Origin: Candidatus Hodarchaeota archaeon
Lineage (GTDB): Archaea; Asgardarchaeota; Heimdallarchaeia; Hodarchaeales; Hodarchaeaceae
DNA: 64,000 nt
Direction: 5' to 3'
Assembly (NCBI GenBank): GCA_016840285.1
Contig: JAEOSR010000015.1
Location: 1 to 64,000 of the forward strand
A model generated the notes under the pieces. That model had not been told where the DNA came from, did no database searches, and was given only the letters and a program-made list of their open reading frames with translations. How positions within the stretch are numbered: the stretch's first letter is position 1; each line of letters begins with the position of its first letter. The translations under genes and the position numbers were made by a program. This document shows positions 54,262 through 63,432 of this stretch, piece after piece.

Positions 54262-56597
54262 TGAGTCCAAAGATTTTTGAAGGTAGAGTAGTCGGAAAAA
54301 GTATTGCCAAAGTCGACGCACTAAGTTTAGCAATGGGAAAACCCCTATATACCGACGATATGGATTTCAAGGATTTAGTTCATGTTAAACTGCTGACAAG
54401 TCCTCATGCTCATGCCATAATCACTGATATTGACACTGGTGCTGCAGAAAAATACCCAGGAGTATTAGGGATCCTCACCCATAAGAATTGCTCTCAAGTT
54501 CTTCATACAACGGCAGGTCAAGGATACCCCGAACCAAGTCCTTATGATACGCGTTTATTCAATAAGAAAGTGAAATTTGTAGGAGATCGAGTTGCTGCGG
54601 TAGCAGCAGAATCATTAAAGACTGCTGAAGAAGCTATAAAGCTCATTCAGGTAAAATACAAAGTATTAGAACCAATTTTTGATTGGGATCAATCTCTTGG
54701 GAACCAAAATGTAATTCATGATGAAGGTGATGCACAATACCTTATCCCCGTGTTTTATGATCCAGCTAAGAATCATGTGAGTCATGTAGATGCAGAAGTA
54801 GGAGACATCGACAAAGGGTTCGTAGAAGCCGATTATATTATAGATCATAAGGTTAGGAACCATTATGGACAACATTGTCACCTAGAACCTCATGTTTCAA
54901 TTACTTATTTAGACGAACATGATCGATTAGTTGTCCGATCAGCTACTCAGGTCCCATTCCATGCGAGAAGAATAATAGCTCAAGTTTTGAATCTCCCAAT
55001 AGCTAGAGTTAGGGTAATAAAACCTAGAATAGGAGGAGGATTTGGTGGGAAACAGGAAATTATTACAGAAATAGTTGCTGCTTCCTTTACGCTTAAATTG
55101 AAGAGACCTGTAAAATTAGAGTATACAAGAAAGGATGAATTTATTTCCGCACGAACACGTCACCCAATGACGACGAGATTGAAAGCTGGGGTCAAGAAAG
55201 ATGGGACTATTACTGCCATAGATATGAAAGTACTTAGTAATACTGGAGCGTACGGATCTCATGGACTAACCGTATTAAGTAATACAGGTAGTAAAACCTT
55301 ACCATTGTACCACTGTGATAACATCCGCTTTGTTGGCGACACTGTTTACACAAATCTTCCTATAGCGGGAGCTTACAGGGGATATGGCGGTACACAAGCT
55401 GCACTAGCAATGGAAATTGTGATAGATGAACTGGCAAGAAAAATTGGAATGGATCCAGCAGAATTCAGGTTGTTAAATCATATCAAACCTGGGGAGACCT
55501 CCCCCATTTTCAAAGCTCTCGGTGAAGGCATTGAAGGTCATGAACAAACAGTAGATTCTTGTGGTCTTTCTGATTGTATAAAACAGGGAGCAGATGCCAT
55601 AGGATGGTGGTCTCGGGAAGATAGTAAGAAAAAACACAATACTGAAGTGAAGAAAAGGGGATTTGGACTGGCCTGTCTTATGCAAGGTTCAGCAATACCA
55701 TATATTGACATGGCAGGGGCCTATGCGAAAATGAATGATGATGGGTCATTTAACCTTATGGTTGGGGCAACAGATATCGGAACTGGTAGTGATACTGTAT
55801 TAGCTCAAATATTCGCTGAGGTCTTGAACCTCGATGTCGAAACTGACATCATTGTACTTTCCTCGGATACCGACATAACGCCTTTCGATAAGGGAGCCTA
55901 CGCTTCATCTACAACCTATACTTCGGGAATGGCCGTTAAAAATTTAGCTGAAAAGATCAAGAAGCAGATTCTTGAATATGCATCAGTACTAATGAATTAT
56001 CCTGTTAATGAACTTGAACTAAGGGAAAAGGCTGTTTTCCACCCCAAAACCGAAGAATCTCTGAGTTTTACTGAAATAGGCACAAAAGCTCTCTATACGG
56101 AAAATCAGCAGCAGATTGGTGCGGTCGCATCAGAATTGGCGCGAAAATCACCTCCACCATTTTGTGCTCATTTTGCTGAGATAGAGGTTGACATTGAAAC
56201 TGGAAGAGTAAAAGTCTTGAGATATGTCGCAGCTGTAGATTGTGGAACTCCAATTAACCCTAAACTAGTCATTGGCCAAACAGAAGGGGCATTAGTAAAC
56301 GGATTGGGCTATGCATTAAGTGAACGTTATTGCTTCAATGCTCAAGGAAGGATGTTGAACCCTTCGTTTGGGAATTATAAGGTAATGACAACTATTGATC
56401 TACCAGAAATAGAAACCATTATCGTCAAGACTTACGAGCCAACAGGGCCATTTGGTGCAAAATCAATTGGGGAACCGAATATTAGTGGACCAATGCCATG
56501 TCTTTCAAATGCCATTTATGATGCCATTGGTATTCGTATCACAGAACCTCCCTATACTCCTGATAGAGTGTTGAAAGCAATTCTAGAGCATCATTAA
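54261..56597 (+). CDS. Molybdenum hydroxylase molybdopterin-binding subunit 1
   Basis: A 778-residue large subunit of the xanthine dehydrogenase family. IGGGFGGKQE is the molybdenum-cofactor Gly loop, IAGAYRGYGG the active-site Arg loop, and GAKSIGEP contains the catalytic Glu. It lacks the VAYRCSFR loop of carbon-monoxide dehydrogenase, so a heterocycle or aldehyde hydroxylase is likely. The substrate (purine, nicotinate, aldehyde or other) cannot be read from sequence. It is the last gene of operon 1: mocA, MoaD-like, FAD, FeS, Mo. Confidence 0.92.
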   Translation: MSPKIFEGRVVGKSIAKVDALSLAMGKPLYTDDMDFKDLVHVKLLTSPHAHAIITDIDTGAAEKYPGVLGILTHKNCSQVLHTTAGQGYPEPSPYDTRLFNKKVKFVGDRVAAVAAESLKTAEEAIKLIQVKYKVLEPIFDWDQSLGNQNVIHDEGDAQYLIPVFYDPAKNHVSHVDAEVGDIDKGFVEADYIIDHKVRNHYGQHCHLEPHVSITYLDEHDRLVVRSATQVPFHARRIIAQVLNLPIARVRVIKPRIGGGFGGKQEIITEIVAASFTLKLKRPVKLEYTRKDEFISARTRHPMTTRLKAGVKKDGTITAIDMKVLSNTGAYGSHGLTVLSNTGSKTLPLYHCDNIRFVGDTVYTNLPIAGAYRGYGGTQAALAMEIVIDELARKIGMDPAEFRLLNHIKPGETSPIFKALGEGIEGHEQTVDSCGLSDCIKQGADAIGWWSREDSKKKHNTEVKKRGFGLACLMQGSAIPYIDMAGAYAKMNDDGSFNLMVGATDIGTGSDTVLAQIFAEVLNLDVETDIIVLSSDTDITPFDKGAYASSTTYTSGMAVKNLAEKIKKQILEYASVLMNYPVNELELREKAVFHPKTEESLSFTEIGTKALYTENQQQIGAVASELARKSPPPFCAHFAEIEVDIETGRVKVLRYVAAVDCGTPINPKLVIGQTEGALVNGLGYALSERYCFNAQGRMLNPSFGNYKVMTTIDLPEIETIIVKTYEPTGPFGAKSIGEPNISGPMPCLSNAIYDAIGIRITEPPYTPDRVLKAILEHH

Positions 56598-56602
56598 ACC
56601 TT

Positions 56603-56754
56603 ATACCACTCTTGGAGACCCAAAAAAGAACAGGATTAGGACTTACTATCGATTTTCAAGCCATTCGATTTTTTTATGGCGAATATGGATTGAAGATGCT
56701 AAACCACAAGGTTCAATCTTTCATTTTGAGATTCCAAAAAGTGCCGAAAACTAA
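56603..56754 (+). pseudogene. Remnant of a histidine kinase C-terminus
   Basis: From 56603 one frame gives IPLLETQKRTGLGLTI, matching the kinase G2 box region; a frameshift follows. From 56683 another frame gives IWIEDAKPQGSIFHFEIP and ends in TAA at 56752. The intact kinase downstream ends PFVSIGPEGKMGSGLGLSI ... IWIEDVKPQGAKFAFRLP. The catalytic domain is otherwise absent, so this is a decayed kinase copy or a scar of duplication or recombination. Confidence 0.75.
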
Positions 56755-56877
56755 TTCAATCCCTCAATATTAAAATTATTGAATTTTTCCTATTGTGATG
56801 AAAATTAAATGAAATTTAATTTTCTTTTGACACAATGAATTCCTTGCTCTCAGGATCTTCAAAAGGAGACATTTAGA

Positions 56878-58707
56878 ATGCCCTATGAATTTACACCTTT
56901 CGGTGTCGTAATGGGGACAGTAACGGTTCTAGCTTTTGGGATTGCGATATATCCTCTCATTTTCCGTCCGAGATCACGATTGATATTTCATTTTGTCTCT
57001 CTCATCGGCAGTAGTGTGATCTGGTGCCTTGGATATACCCTAGAGATCTTTGCTACAGATCAAACTACTAAATTGTTTTGGATTAGAATTGAGTATATCG
57101 GAATCATGCTACTATCTCCTCTCTTTTTGTTGTTTGTCTTAGTTTTCACTCAGCGTACGAAAATGGCTACTAAACCAATCATGGGATTACTTTTCTTCCC
57201 CCCCTTTCTTCATTGGTTACTCCTCGCTACGAATGAATTTCATAATCAATTCTATCATTCTGTGAGCATAAACACGGAAACACCATTCAGAACATTAATT
57301 CTAGAATATGGGCCAGTGTTCTACAGCCACACTATCTATTCTTATCTCTTATTGATATTTGCTTTCTTTTTACTCATACGGACTTACTTAGACATCAGAA
57401 AATCTGCCTTAGAGGAGAATACACTTTTTCAAAGGCAAATTTTAATTGTAATTATTGGTACTATTTTTCCCATTATAGGAAATATAATTCGGATCTTGAA
57501 GATTCCTCCCTTTACTTTTGTAGATTTTACCTCTGTTGCATTTATAATCTGCTATATCCTGTATTTCTATGCCTTATTTGAAATAGGGTTCTTGGATATT
57601 GTACCTTTTGCCCATCAGTTTATCATTCGAAATCTTGCAGATATTGGTATAATTGCCACCACAAAAGATAATCTAATAGTTGATATTAACAAACCAGCTT
57701 GTCAATACATATTTGAAGGAGATTGTCCTAACATTATCGGAACTAATCTTTTTTCTATACTTTATTCCTTAAATAGGCTGAAACCTTATCATGAAGGCAT
57801 TCGTCAAATTGAAAATTCATTACCAGAAATCTCAGGTGAAATAATAGATTTTGAAATGGAGTTTCTTGATACACCAGAACCACGGAGGCGATTTTTTAGG
57901 ATTACCCTCCAAGCTTTACGAGACAAAGGGGATATATTTGGTTTCATCTACATCGTCCATAATGTCTCATTAGAGAAAGAAATGGAGATGTTACTGCGGA
58001 AAAGCATTGATTTCAAAACCTCATTATTAAGTGTCATCTCACATGATTTAAAAAATCAACTTATGGTTATTCAAGGATTTACTGATATTTTAAGGAAGGA
58101 GATGACTCAAGCTCTCATACAGAACTTTGATGAAATGGAAGAATCTTTAAATGGAATTGATGCTAAAGCAAGACAAATGCAAGAGATTATTACTGATGTG
58201 AGAAGTTATTTAAAGACTATGGGAACATTTGAAGAAGCTCAGTTGACATTCGTCAATTTAAAAGAGATTATTACCGAGGTAATATCAAGCTCTGAACCGA
58301 CAAAAAAGGAGAAAAATATAGAAATTAACTTAAACTTGCCTCCAGAACCTAATATCTATACTTTCGCTGATCTGCGTCTTCGGAGTGTGTTTAACAATTT
58401 AATAGATAATGCTATAAAATGGAGCCCTCCAAATGATGTAATTGAGATTATAGTGAGCAAAGAAAACCAGTTTTGGATTTGTAGCATCAGTGATCATGGA
58501 CCTGGAGTCCCAGATGGCATCAAGGAGGAGATATTCAAACCATTTGTGAGTATTGGCCCAGAAGGAAAAATGGGTAGTGGATTGGGTTTATCCATAAGTC
58601 AAGAAATACTACAATCTTATAAAAGTGAGATCTGGATAGAGGATGTCAAACCACAAGGAGCAAAGTTTGCTTTCAGATTACCAATAGTAAAAGATAAGGA
58701 TTTTTAG
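56878..58707 (+). CDS. Sensor histidine kinase with 7TM N-terminus and PAS domain
   Basis: A 609-residue membrane sensor. Seven or so helices in residues 10-240 match the 7TM histidine-kinase N-terminal type. A PAS-like domain lies at about 250-360 (NLADIGIIATTKDNLIVDIN). The dimerisation domain carries the phospho-acceptor His in SVISHDLKNQL (about 388). The ATPase domain has the N box NNLIDNAIKWSPP (about 507), G1 DHGPGVP (about 539) and G2 GSGLGLSI (about 565). No response regulator is adjacent, so it is an orphan kinase. Lying between two molybdenum hydroxylase operons, it may sense their substrate, membrane state or redox; this is inference. Confidence 0.92.
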   Translation: MPYEFTPFGVVMGTVTVLAFGIAIYPLIFRPRSRLIFHFVSLIGSSVIWCLGYTLEIFATDQTTKLFWIRIEYIGIMLLSPLFLLFVLVFTQRTKMATKPIMGLLFFPPFLHWLLLATNEFHNQFYHSVSINTETPFRTLILEYGPVFYSHTIYSYLLLIFAFFLLIRTYLDIRKSALEENTLFQRQILIVIIGTIFPIIGNIIRILKIPPFTFVDFTSVAFIICYILYFYALFEIGFLDIVPFAHQFIIRNLADIGIIATTKDNLIVDINKPACQYIFEGDCPNIIGTNLFSILYSLNRLKPYHEGIRQIENSLPEISGEIIDFEMEFLDTPEPRRRFFRITLQALRDKGDIFGFIYIVHNVSLEKEMEMLLRKSIDFKTSLLSVISHDLKNQLMVIQGFTDILRKEMTQALIQNFDEMEESLNGIDAKARQMQEIITDVRSYLKTMGTFEEAQLTFVNLKEIITEVISSSEPTKKEKNIEINLNLPPEPNIYTFADLRLRSVFNNLIDNAIKWSPPNDVIEIIVSKENQFWICSISDHGPGVPDGIKEEIFKPFVSIGPEGKMGSGLGLSISQEILQSYKSEIWIEDVKPQGAKFAFRLPIVKDKDF

Positions 58708-58721
58708 GAGTAAATCTTCAT

Positions 58722-59582
58722 TTAACAATGTGAAGACAAAAATCGAGAAAGTAAAACTCCAGTCATGGCTTGGCGATAATTTTTATTGGATCTAACATCA
58801 TCTATTGGAATACACTCTGTTTGAATGAGGTCATGAGCTTCATCAATTAGATCTTGTGTGAGAACTTTGTTATGTAGCAATTTTTCAGTCTTTGTTCCAC
58901 GAACCACTGTGGGAGCAACAGCCCCGAGAGCTATTCGGATATCAACTATTTCCCCTTCTCGATCTGGTCGAAGCATCTCAACTCCAACTGATATAACATT
59001 ACACGACAAAGCTTGACGTTGACGAAGTGTAAGATAATCACCAATATAATTTGGGAGCTTGGGAACACTAATTTTTGTTACTATTCCACAAGGATCAATT
59101 GCAATAAACCCTGGGCCCTTAATAAATTCCTCAATTGGGGCTAAAATCGTTTGATCATGTGATTGGATTTCTATTTTCGCATTTCGACAATAAAGAATTG
59201 GTAAGGAGTCTGCAGCAGGGCTTGCATGACACATATTACCAACAACTGTCCCCTGATTTCGTATCTGAGGTGATCCAATATATGACACTGCTTTAGCTAG
59301 AGCGGAAATGTGTTTTTTAATAAGCGGGTGATTAGCTAGTTCAGAGTGAGTTATTAGAGGCCCAATTTCAACTGTGTCAGGTGTTTCACGGACAAAATGA
59401 AGTACTTGGATTTTATTGAGGTTTAGAAGCGTTGGTTGCTCTCCCCAATCAACACGATTATTCCGAAGACTAACGAGAACATCAGTCCCTCCAGCAAGAG
59501 GATGCAATTCTGCTCCAAGAGTGGCTTTCAGTTCCAGTGCTTCTTCTAAACTCGTTGGGGAATGAATATTAAGGTCATACAT
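58722..59582 (-). CDS. Molybdenum hydroxylase FAD-binding subunit 2
   Basis: A 286-residue FAD subunit. The motifs are LAGGTDVLVSL and RNQGTVVGNMCHASPAADSLP, the latter the standard second flavin loop that subunit 1 lacks. IALGAVAPTVVRGTKTEKLL is the typical C-terminal domain start. It has no 4Fe-4S insertion as in 4-hydroxybenzoyl-CoA reductase. AGGTGA precedes the start, and the gene lies 8 bases downstream of xdhC as the last gene of operon 2. Confidence 0.92.
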   Translation of the reverse strand: MYDLNIHSPTSLEEALELKATLGAELHPLAGGTDVLVSLRNNRVDWGEQPTLLNLNKIQVLHFVRETPDTVEIGPLITHSELANHPLIKKHISALAKAVSYIGSPQIRNQGTVVGNMCHASPAADSLPILYCRNAKIEIQSHDQTILAPIEEFIKGPGFIAIDPCGIVTKISVPKLPNYIGDYLTLRQRQALSCNVISVGVEMLRPDREGEIVDIRIALGAVAPTVVRGTKTEKLLHNKVLTQDLIDEAHDLIQTECIPIDDVRSNKNYRQAMTGVLLSRFLSSHC

Positions 59583-59590
59583 CTTTTAAT

Positions 59591-60403
59591 TCACCTTTCT
59601 TTATTCTTTACTTCAATAATTTCCGCTGTAATGGAAATTGCGATTTCCTCAGGAGTTTGACTCCTTATTGGTACTCCAATTGGTGCATGAATCCTCTCAA
59701 GAAGATTTGGGTCTATCCCCTGGGATTTTAAGCGACTGAATATCTCTTTAACCTTTCTTTTACTTCCAATCATTCCAAGATATTTCCAAGTTTCAAGTTC
59801 CTGAAGTCGTGTTGTCAAAAGATACTTCAAAATCTCTTCATCTAAATCATGAGAATAAGTCAAGATAATAATGTAACTATCTTTTTCAAATTCAATTGAA
59901 TCAATAATTTGAGGAAAAGTACCTGTAAGCGTTTCAGCGACATTAGAATCTTTGAAACTTTCATCAAGATAATCTTTCCTATCATCAATAACAATAGTCC
60001 AAAAACCCAAAGACACTAGTAGTGGTACTAACCGTTGACAGATGTGGCCTGCTCCAAAAATATAGGCCTTAGGCCCTACACCTAATATATCAAAAAATAG
60101 GCTCATGGTCCCTCCGCAAAGCATACCTGTGGCTTTCTCCCCCTCTTCGATAAGTTCATACTTTTTTAGAAGTGGTTTTTTTTTCTGGATTTGTACTTTG
60201 GATTCTTTAAGGGCTAAGTTTTCTACCGTACCCCCTCCAATTGTCCCCCAAAGGCGTTTTCCTGTAGATGAAACTATCATTTTTGCTCCTATTCGTTGGG
60301 GAGCAGAACCACTAACCTCAACAAGGGTGATGAGTGCAAAAGCTCCTCCCTTCTGAATTTGACTAGCTATGATTTCAGCAAACTCTTTCTGCATTCTTCT
60401 CAC
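59591..60403 (-). CDS. xdhC: XdhC/CoxF-like molybdenum hydroxylase maturation factor
   Basis: A 270-residue protein of the XdhC family, which binds sulfurated molybdopterin cofactor and delivers it to the large subunit. The N-terminal XdhC domain has VEVSGSAPQRIGAKM and GTIGGGTVE; the C-terminal Rossmann-type domain has YIFGAGHICQRLVPLL, VIDDR and MIGSKRKV. MLCGGTM corresponds to the conserved CGG. The stop/start overlap with the iron-sulfur subunit gene is four bases, so it is translationally coupled. It is the only maturation factor of this type in the window and may serve both hydroxylases. Confidence 0.93.
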   Translation of the reverse strand: MRRMQKEFAEIIASQIQKGGAFALITLVEVSGSAPQRIGAKMIVSSTGKRLWGTIGGGTVENLALKESKVQIQKKKPLLKKYELIEEGEKATGMLCGGTMSLFFDILGVGPKAYIFGAGHICQRLVPLLVSLGFWTIVIDDRKDYLDESFKDSNVAETLTGTFPQIIDSIEFEKDSYIIILTYSHDLDEEILKYLLTTRLQELETWKYLGMIGSKRKVKEIFSRLKSQGIDPNLLERIHAPIGVPIRSQTPEEIAISITAEIIEVKNKER

Positions 60404-60864
60404 TTGTGTCCTAATCTTTGTTGAGTGTCTTTGATTGCGTCAAAGATCTTTTGATATCCAGTGCAACGACAGATAACGCCACTTAATCCCTCACGAATCT
60501 CATCGAGGTCGGCCTTAGGTTTTTCTCTTAGTAAAACTGTAGAAGTCATGATCATTCCTGGAGTACAAGCCCCACATTGGGCGGCTCCATTTTTTATGAA
60601 TGAATCTTGAAGAGTTTCAACAGTTGAATCCGTTGATTCTATTGTTTCTACCTCACTCCGTCTTGGAATCTGAATCATTAAGAGTAAGCAGGAATTTACC
60701 ACTTTCCCATTGAGAATTACACTACACGCCCCACATTCTCCTTGATCACACCCTTTTTTGGTTCCTTTTAGTCCTAAAGTACCACGTAAAAAGTCTAGAA
60801 GTCGCATATCAGGAGAGGTTTCTTCTTTGTAGAGTACTCCATTAACAATGATTTCCAAATTCAT
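60400..60864 (-). CDS. Molybdenum hydroxylase [2Fe-2S] subunit 2
   Basis: A 154-residue subunit with two [2Fe-2S] clusters: GCDQGECGACSVILNG plus SC, and QCGACTPGM with VICRCTGYQ. It is homologous to subunit 1 of operon 1. GGAGG lies eight bases before the ATG, which overlaps the stop of the large-subunit gene by four bases; its own stop overlaps the xdhC start by four bases. Confidence 0.94.
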   Translation of the reverse strand: MNLEIIVNGVLYKEETSPDMRLLDFLRGTLGLKGTKKGCDQGECGACSVILNGKVVNSCLLLMIQIPRRSEVETIESTDSTVETLQDSFIKNGAAQCGACTPGMIMTSTVLLREKPKADLDEIREGLSGVICRCTGYQKIFDAIKDTQQRLGHK

Positions 60865-63173
60865 TCAGATTCCTCCTGAATTTTGTTCTGAATAGCCTGC
60901 CAAACTCGTTCTGGGGTAGCGGGAATTTCTGATATTCTCACACCAACTGCATTGTAAATTGCATTTGTCACAGCTGGGGCCACACCCATTACGGGTTGTT
61001 CACCAATGCCTTTGGCCCCATAAGGCCCTCCTTTCCATGGTTCTTCGACAATAATTGAGTGAATATGGGGTGTATCTTTTGTAGTTGGAACTAAGAAGGT
61101 TCCCAAATTGTTTGACATAACTTGGCCTTCAGGTGTGAAAATAATCTCTTCATAACGTCCATACCCCATTCCTTGTAGTGAGCCACCTTCTATCTGACCT
61201 TCTAATGTTTGTGGGTTGATGGCTTTCCCTACATCATGAGCAGCCCAAATCTTTTCGACATGAACAGTTCCTGTTTCAACATCCACTTCCACTTCTACTA
61301 TATTTGTTGCCCATGCATAGGTTACGTATGGATTTCCTTGTCCTTTTTCGTTATCGAAGTCTGTTTGTGGAGCCACATCCCAACCTGCTATTGCTACCTG
61401 TCCACGTTCTTGGTACATAATTTTAATGGCGTCCTCGGTCAGAATTTTTCTGTCAGATACCTTTGAGACAATAAAATTACCCTCTATTTTCAAGTCAGAG
61501 GCTTTTATCTCTAAATGCGAAGCGATTATTTCAAACATCAGAGCTCGTATTTTCTTACAAGCATTCTGTAATGCACGACCTGAGAATGTCGTTGCTCTGG
61601 AAGCAACTGTTGGGCCAGAATCAGGGACACGACTAGTATCTACAGGGCTCATACGAATTTTGGCATAATCTACACCTAATTCCTCGGATACTATCTGTGA
61701 TAAAACTGTAATCATCCCTTGGCCCATCTCAGTAGTCCCAACAGCGAATATAACACTACCATCAGGTTCCAATTGGATGTAGGATCCTGTACGTGACATG
61801 TGTTTTCCTGCGCTGCCTAAGCCCACACCATAAAATATTGTACTTACTCCTATCCCCTTTCTAAGGTAATTCCCTTTCTTAGCCTCTTGAATAACATATT
61901 GAAAGCTAGGAGCGAGTCTCCATTTTTCTTTCCATTTACTTTTATCTTTTGCTTGCTTAAGAGTTTCTGATAAACCAATTGAATGATCGATTACTTGACC
62001 GAATGTTGTCGTATCTCCCTTATATAATAAATTCTTCTCCCGAAATTCGATTGGATCTAGTCCTAATCTTGCTGCAACTCGATCCATCTGTTCTTCACAG
62101 GCAAATAACACTTGAGGTGATCCAAAACCGCGAAATGCCCCAAAGGGAATTAAATTAGTGGCAACGGCATATGTCTGAACATCAACATTTGGACAACGAT
62201 AGGGACCAACAGCATGCAACGCTCCACGGTACAAAACTGCAGGGGATAGTGTTGCGTAAGCTCCTGAATTCATTAAATATTCCATTTGAACGGCCTTTAA
62301 CAAACCGTACTTTGTGGCACCTGTTTTCACACGAATAATTGCTGGGTGCCGTTTACTTGTATTCTCAATATCTTCCTCTCGTGATAGAAGGTATTTAACA
62401 GGTTTTCTTGTTAAATAAGCTCCAAGGGCAACTAAACTCGCAAGTTGATTAGGTTGGTCTTCCTTACCTCCGAACGCACCTCCAGTAGTAGTCTGTATAA
62501 TAGTCACTTTGCTCCAAGGATAACCGAGAACATCTGATACTGCTCGTTGGACGTAAAAAGGGCATTGCATAGAACCATAAATTGTTATTTCATCGTGTCC
62601 AAGTGGAACAGCAATACAACCTTGAGGTTCAATGTAGGCGTGCTCTTGAGCGGGTGTTCGGTATTCACCCTTGACAATAACGTCTGATTCATTAAATCCC
62701 TTATTTAAATCTCCTTTCTTTTGTTGCCAATAAGAGAAAATGTTATTATCTCCAAAAATATGAATAACAGGATGATCTTTTGCCTCATCAGGATTAAAAA
62801 CTGCAGGGATTTTCTCATAATCGACAGTGATAGCCGAAGCTGCCTGCTTAGCAATTTTCGCAGTTCTCCCTACTACGATTGCTACTGGTTCGCCCACATG
62901 TCGTACAACGTCTTCTGCGAGTAAAGGCCAATCATCAAAAATAACATGGACAATGTTCTTTCCAGGAATGTCCTTGGCTGTTCCAATTGTAGCTCCTAAC
63001 TGCTTTACTTTTTCAGTATCAATTCTAATCTTCTTGACTCGAGCATGAGCATAAGGACTACGTATAACTGCAAGATAGTGTTCATCAGGAAAACTCAAAT
63101 CAAAAATATATTGTGCTTCCCCTTTAACTTTGACCTGTGCATCCTTTCGTGGAAGAGGTTTGCCTACTGCCAA
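60861..63173 (-). CDS. Molybdenum hydroxylase molybdopterin-binding subunit 2
   Basis: A 770-residue large subunit of the xanthine dehydrogenase family. The cofactor loop is GGAFGGKED, the active-site loop FGAFRGFGSPQ, and the catalytic Glu lies in GAKGIGEQ. GTTEMGQGMITVLSQIV and VDTSRVPDSGPTVASRATT are typical of the family. It resembles nicotinate, purine or aldehyde hydroxylases rather than CO dehydrogenase. It is the first gene of operon 2 (Mo, FeS, xdhC, FAD), with a 259-bp divergent region upstream holding several inverted repeats. Confidence 0.93.
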   Translation of the reverse strand: MAVGKPLPRKDAQVKVKGEAQYIFDLSFPDEHYLAVIRSPYAHARVKKIRIDTEKVKQLGATIGTAKDIPGKNIVHVIFDDWPLLAEDVVRHVGEPVAIVVGRTAKIAKQAASAITVDYEKIPAVFNPDEAKDHPVIHIFGDNNIFSYWQQKKGDLNKGFNESDVIVKGEYRTPAQEHAYIEPQGCIAVPLGHDEITIYGSMQCPFYVQRAVSDVLGYPWSKVTIIQTTTGGAFGGKEDQPNQLASLVALGAYLTRKPVKYLLSREEDIENTSKRHPAIIRVKTGATKYGLLKAVQMEYLMNSGAYATLSPAVLYRGALHAVGPYRCPNVDVQTYAVATNLIPFGAFRGFGSPQVLFACEEQMDRVAARLGLDPIEFREKNLLYKGDTTTFGQVIDHSIGLSETLKQAKDKSKWKEKWRLAPSFQYVIQEAKKGNYLRKGIGVSTIFYGVGLGSAGKHMSRTGSYIQLEPDGSVIFAVGTTEMGQGMITVLSQIVSEELGVDYAKIRMSPVDTSRVPDSGPTVASRATTFSGRALQNACKKIRALMFEIIASHLEIKASDLKIEGNFIVSKVSDRKILTEDAIKIMYQERGQVAIAGWDVAPQTDFDNEKGQGNPYVTYAWATNIVEVEVDVETGTVHVEKIWAAHDVGKAINPQTLEGQIEGGSLQGMGYGRYEEIIFTPEGQVMSNNLGTFLVPTTKDTPHIHSIIVEEPWKGGPYGAKGIGEQPVMGVAPAVTNAIYNAVGVRISEIPATPERVWQAIQNKIQEESE

Positions 63174-63273
63174 GATAAAAACTCCAGTGTTTAGATTAAA
63201 TCATTATATTGTACTATTCTATTTTTCCAACAGATAGTTGTATCTTTTTGTGTTAGGAAAAATCATCATACTG

Positions 63274-63394
63274 TTCTAAATTAGAATAATTAATATTTTT
63301 GCTATAATTCCATTGCGTAACAATGGTTTTTTCTAGATATCTCCAATTCCTTCTGAATACTCTCTATACGTACAATTATCTCCTTTATTGGAGA
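63274..63394. promoter_or_regulatory. Cluster of three inverted repeats between operon 2 and the SDR gene
   Basis: TTCTAAATTAGAA at 63274-63286 is a perfect 13-bp palindrome. CCATTGCGTAACAATGG at 63310-63326 has perfect 6-bp arms, and TCTCCTTTATTGGAGA at 63379-63394 has 5-bp arms. All lie in the 259-bp region between divergent genes, where operators are expected. The second is followed by a T-run, but no plus-strand transcript precedes it. Confidence 0.4.
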
Positions 63395-63432
63395 ATGAAT
63401 CTCGAGCAAATCAGGAGATTTTGTTATTGAGG

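Noticed and set aside
54261..56597. Aerobic CO dehydrogenase large subunit
   Set aside because: The Cu/Mo active-site loop (VAYRCSFR) is absent; the loop reads AGAYRGYGG as in other xanthine dehydrogenase-family enzymes.
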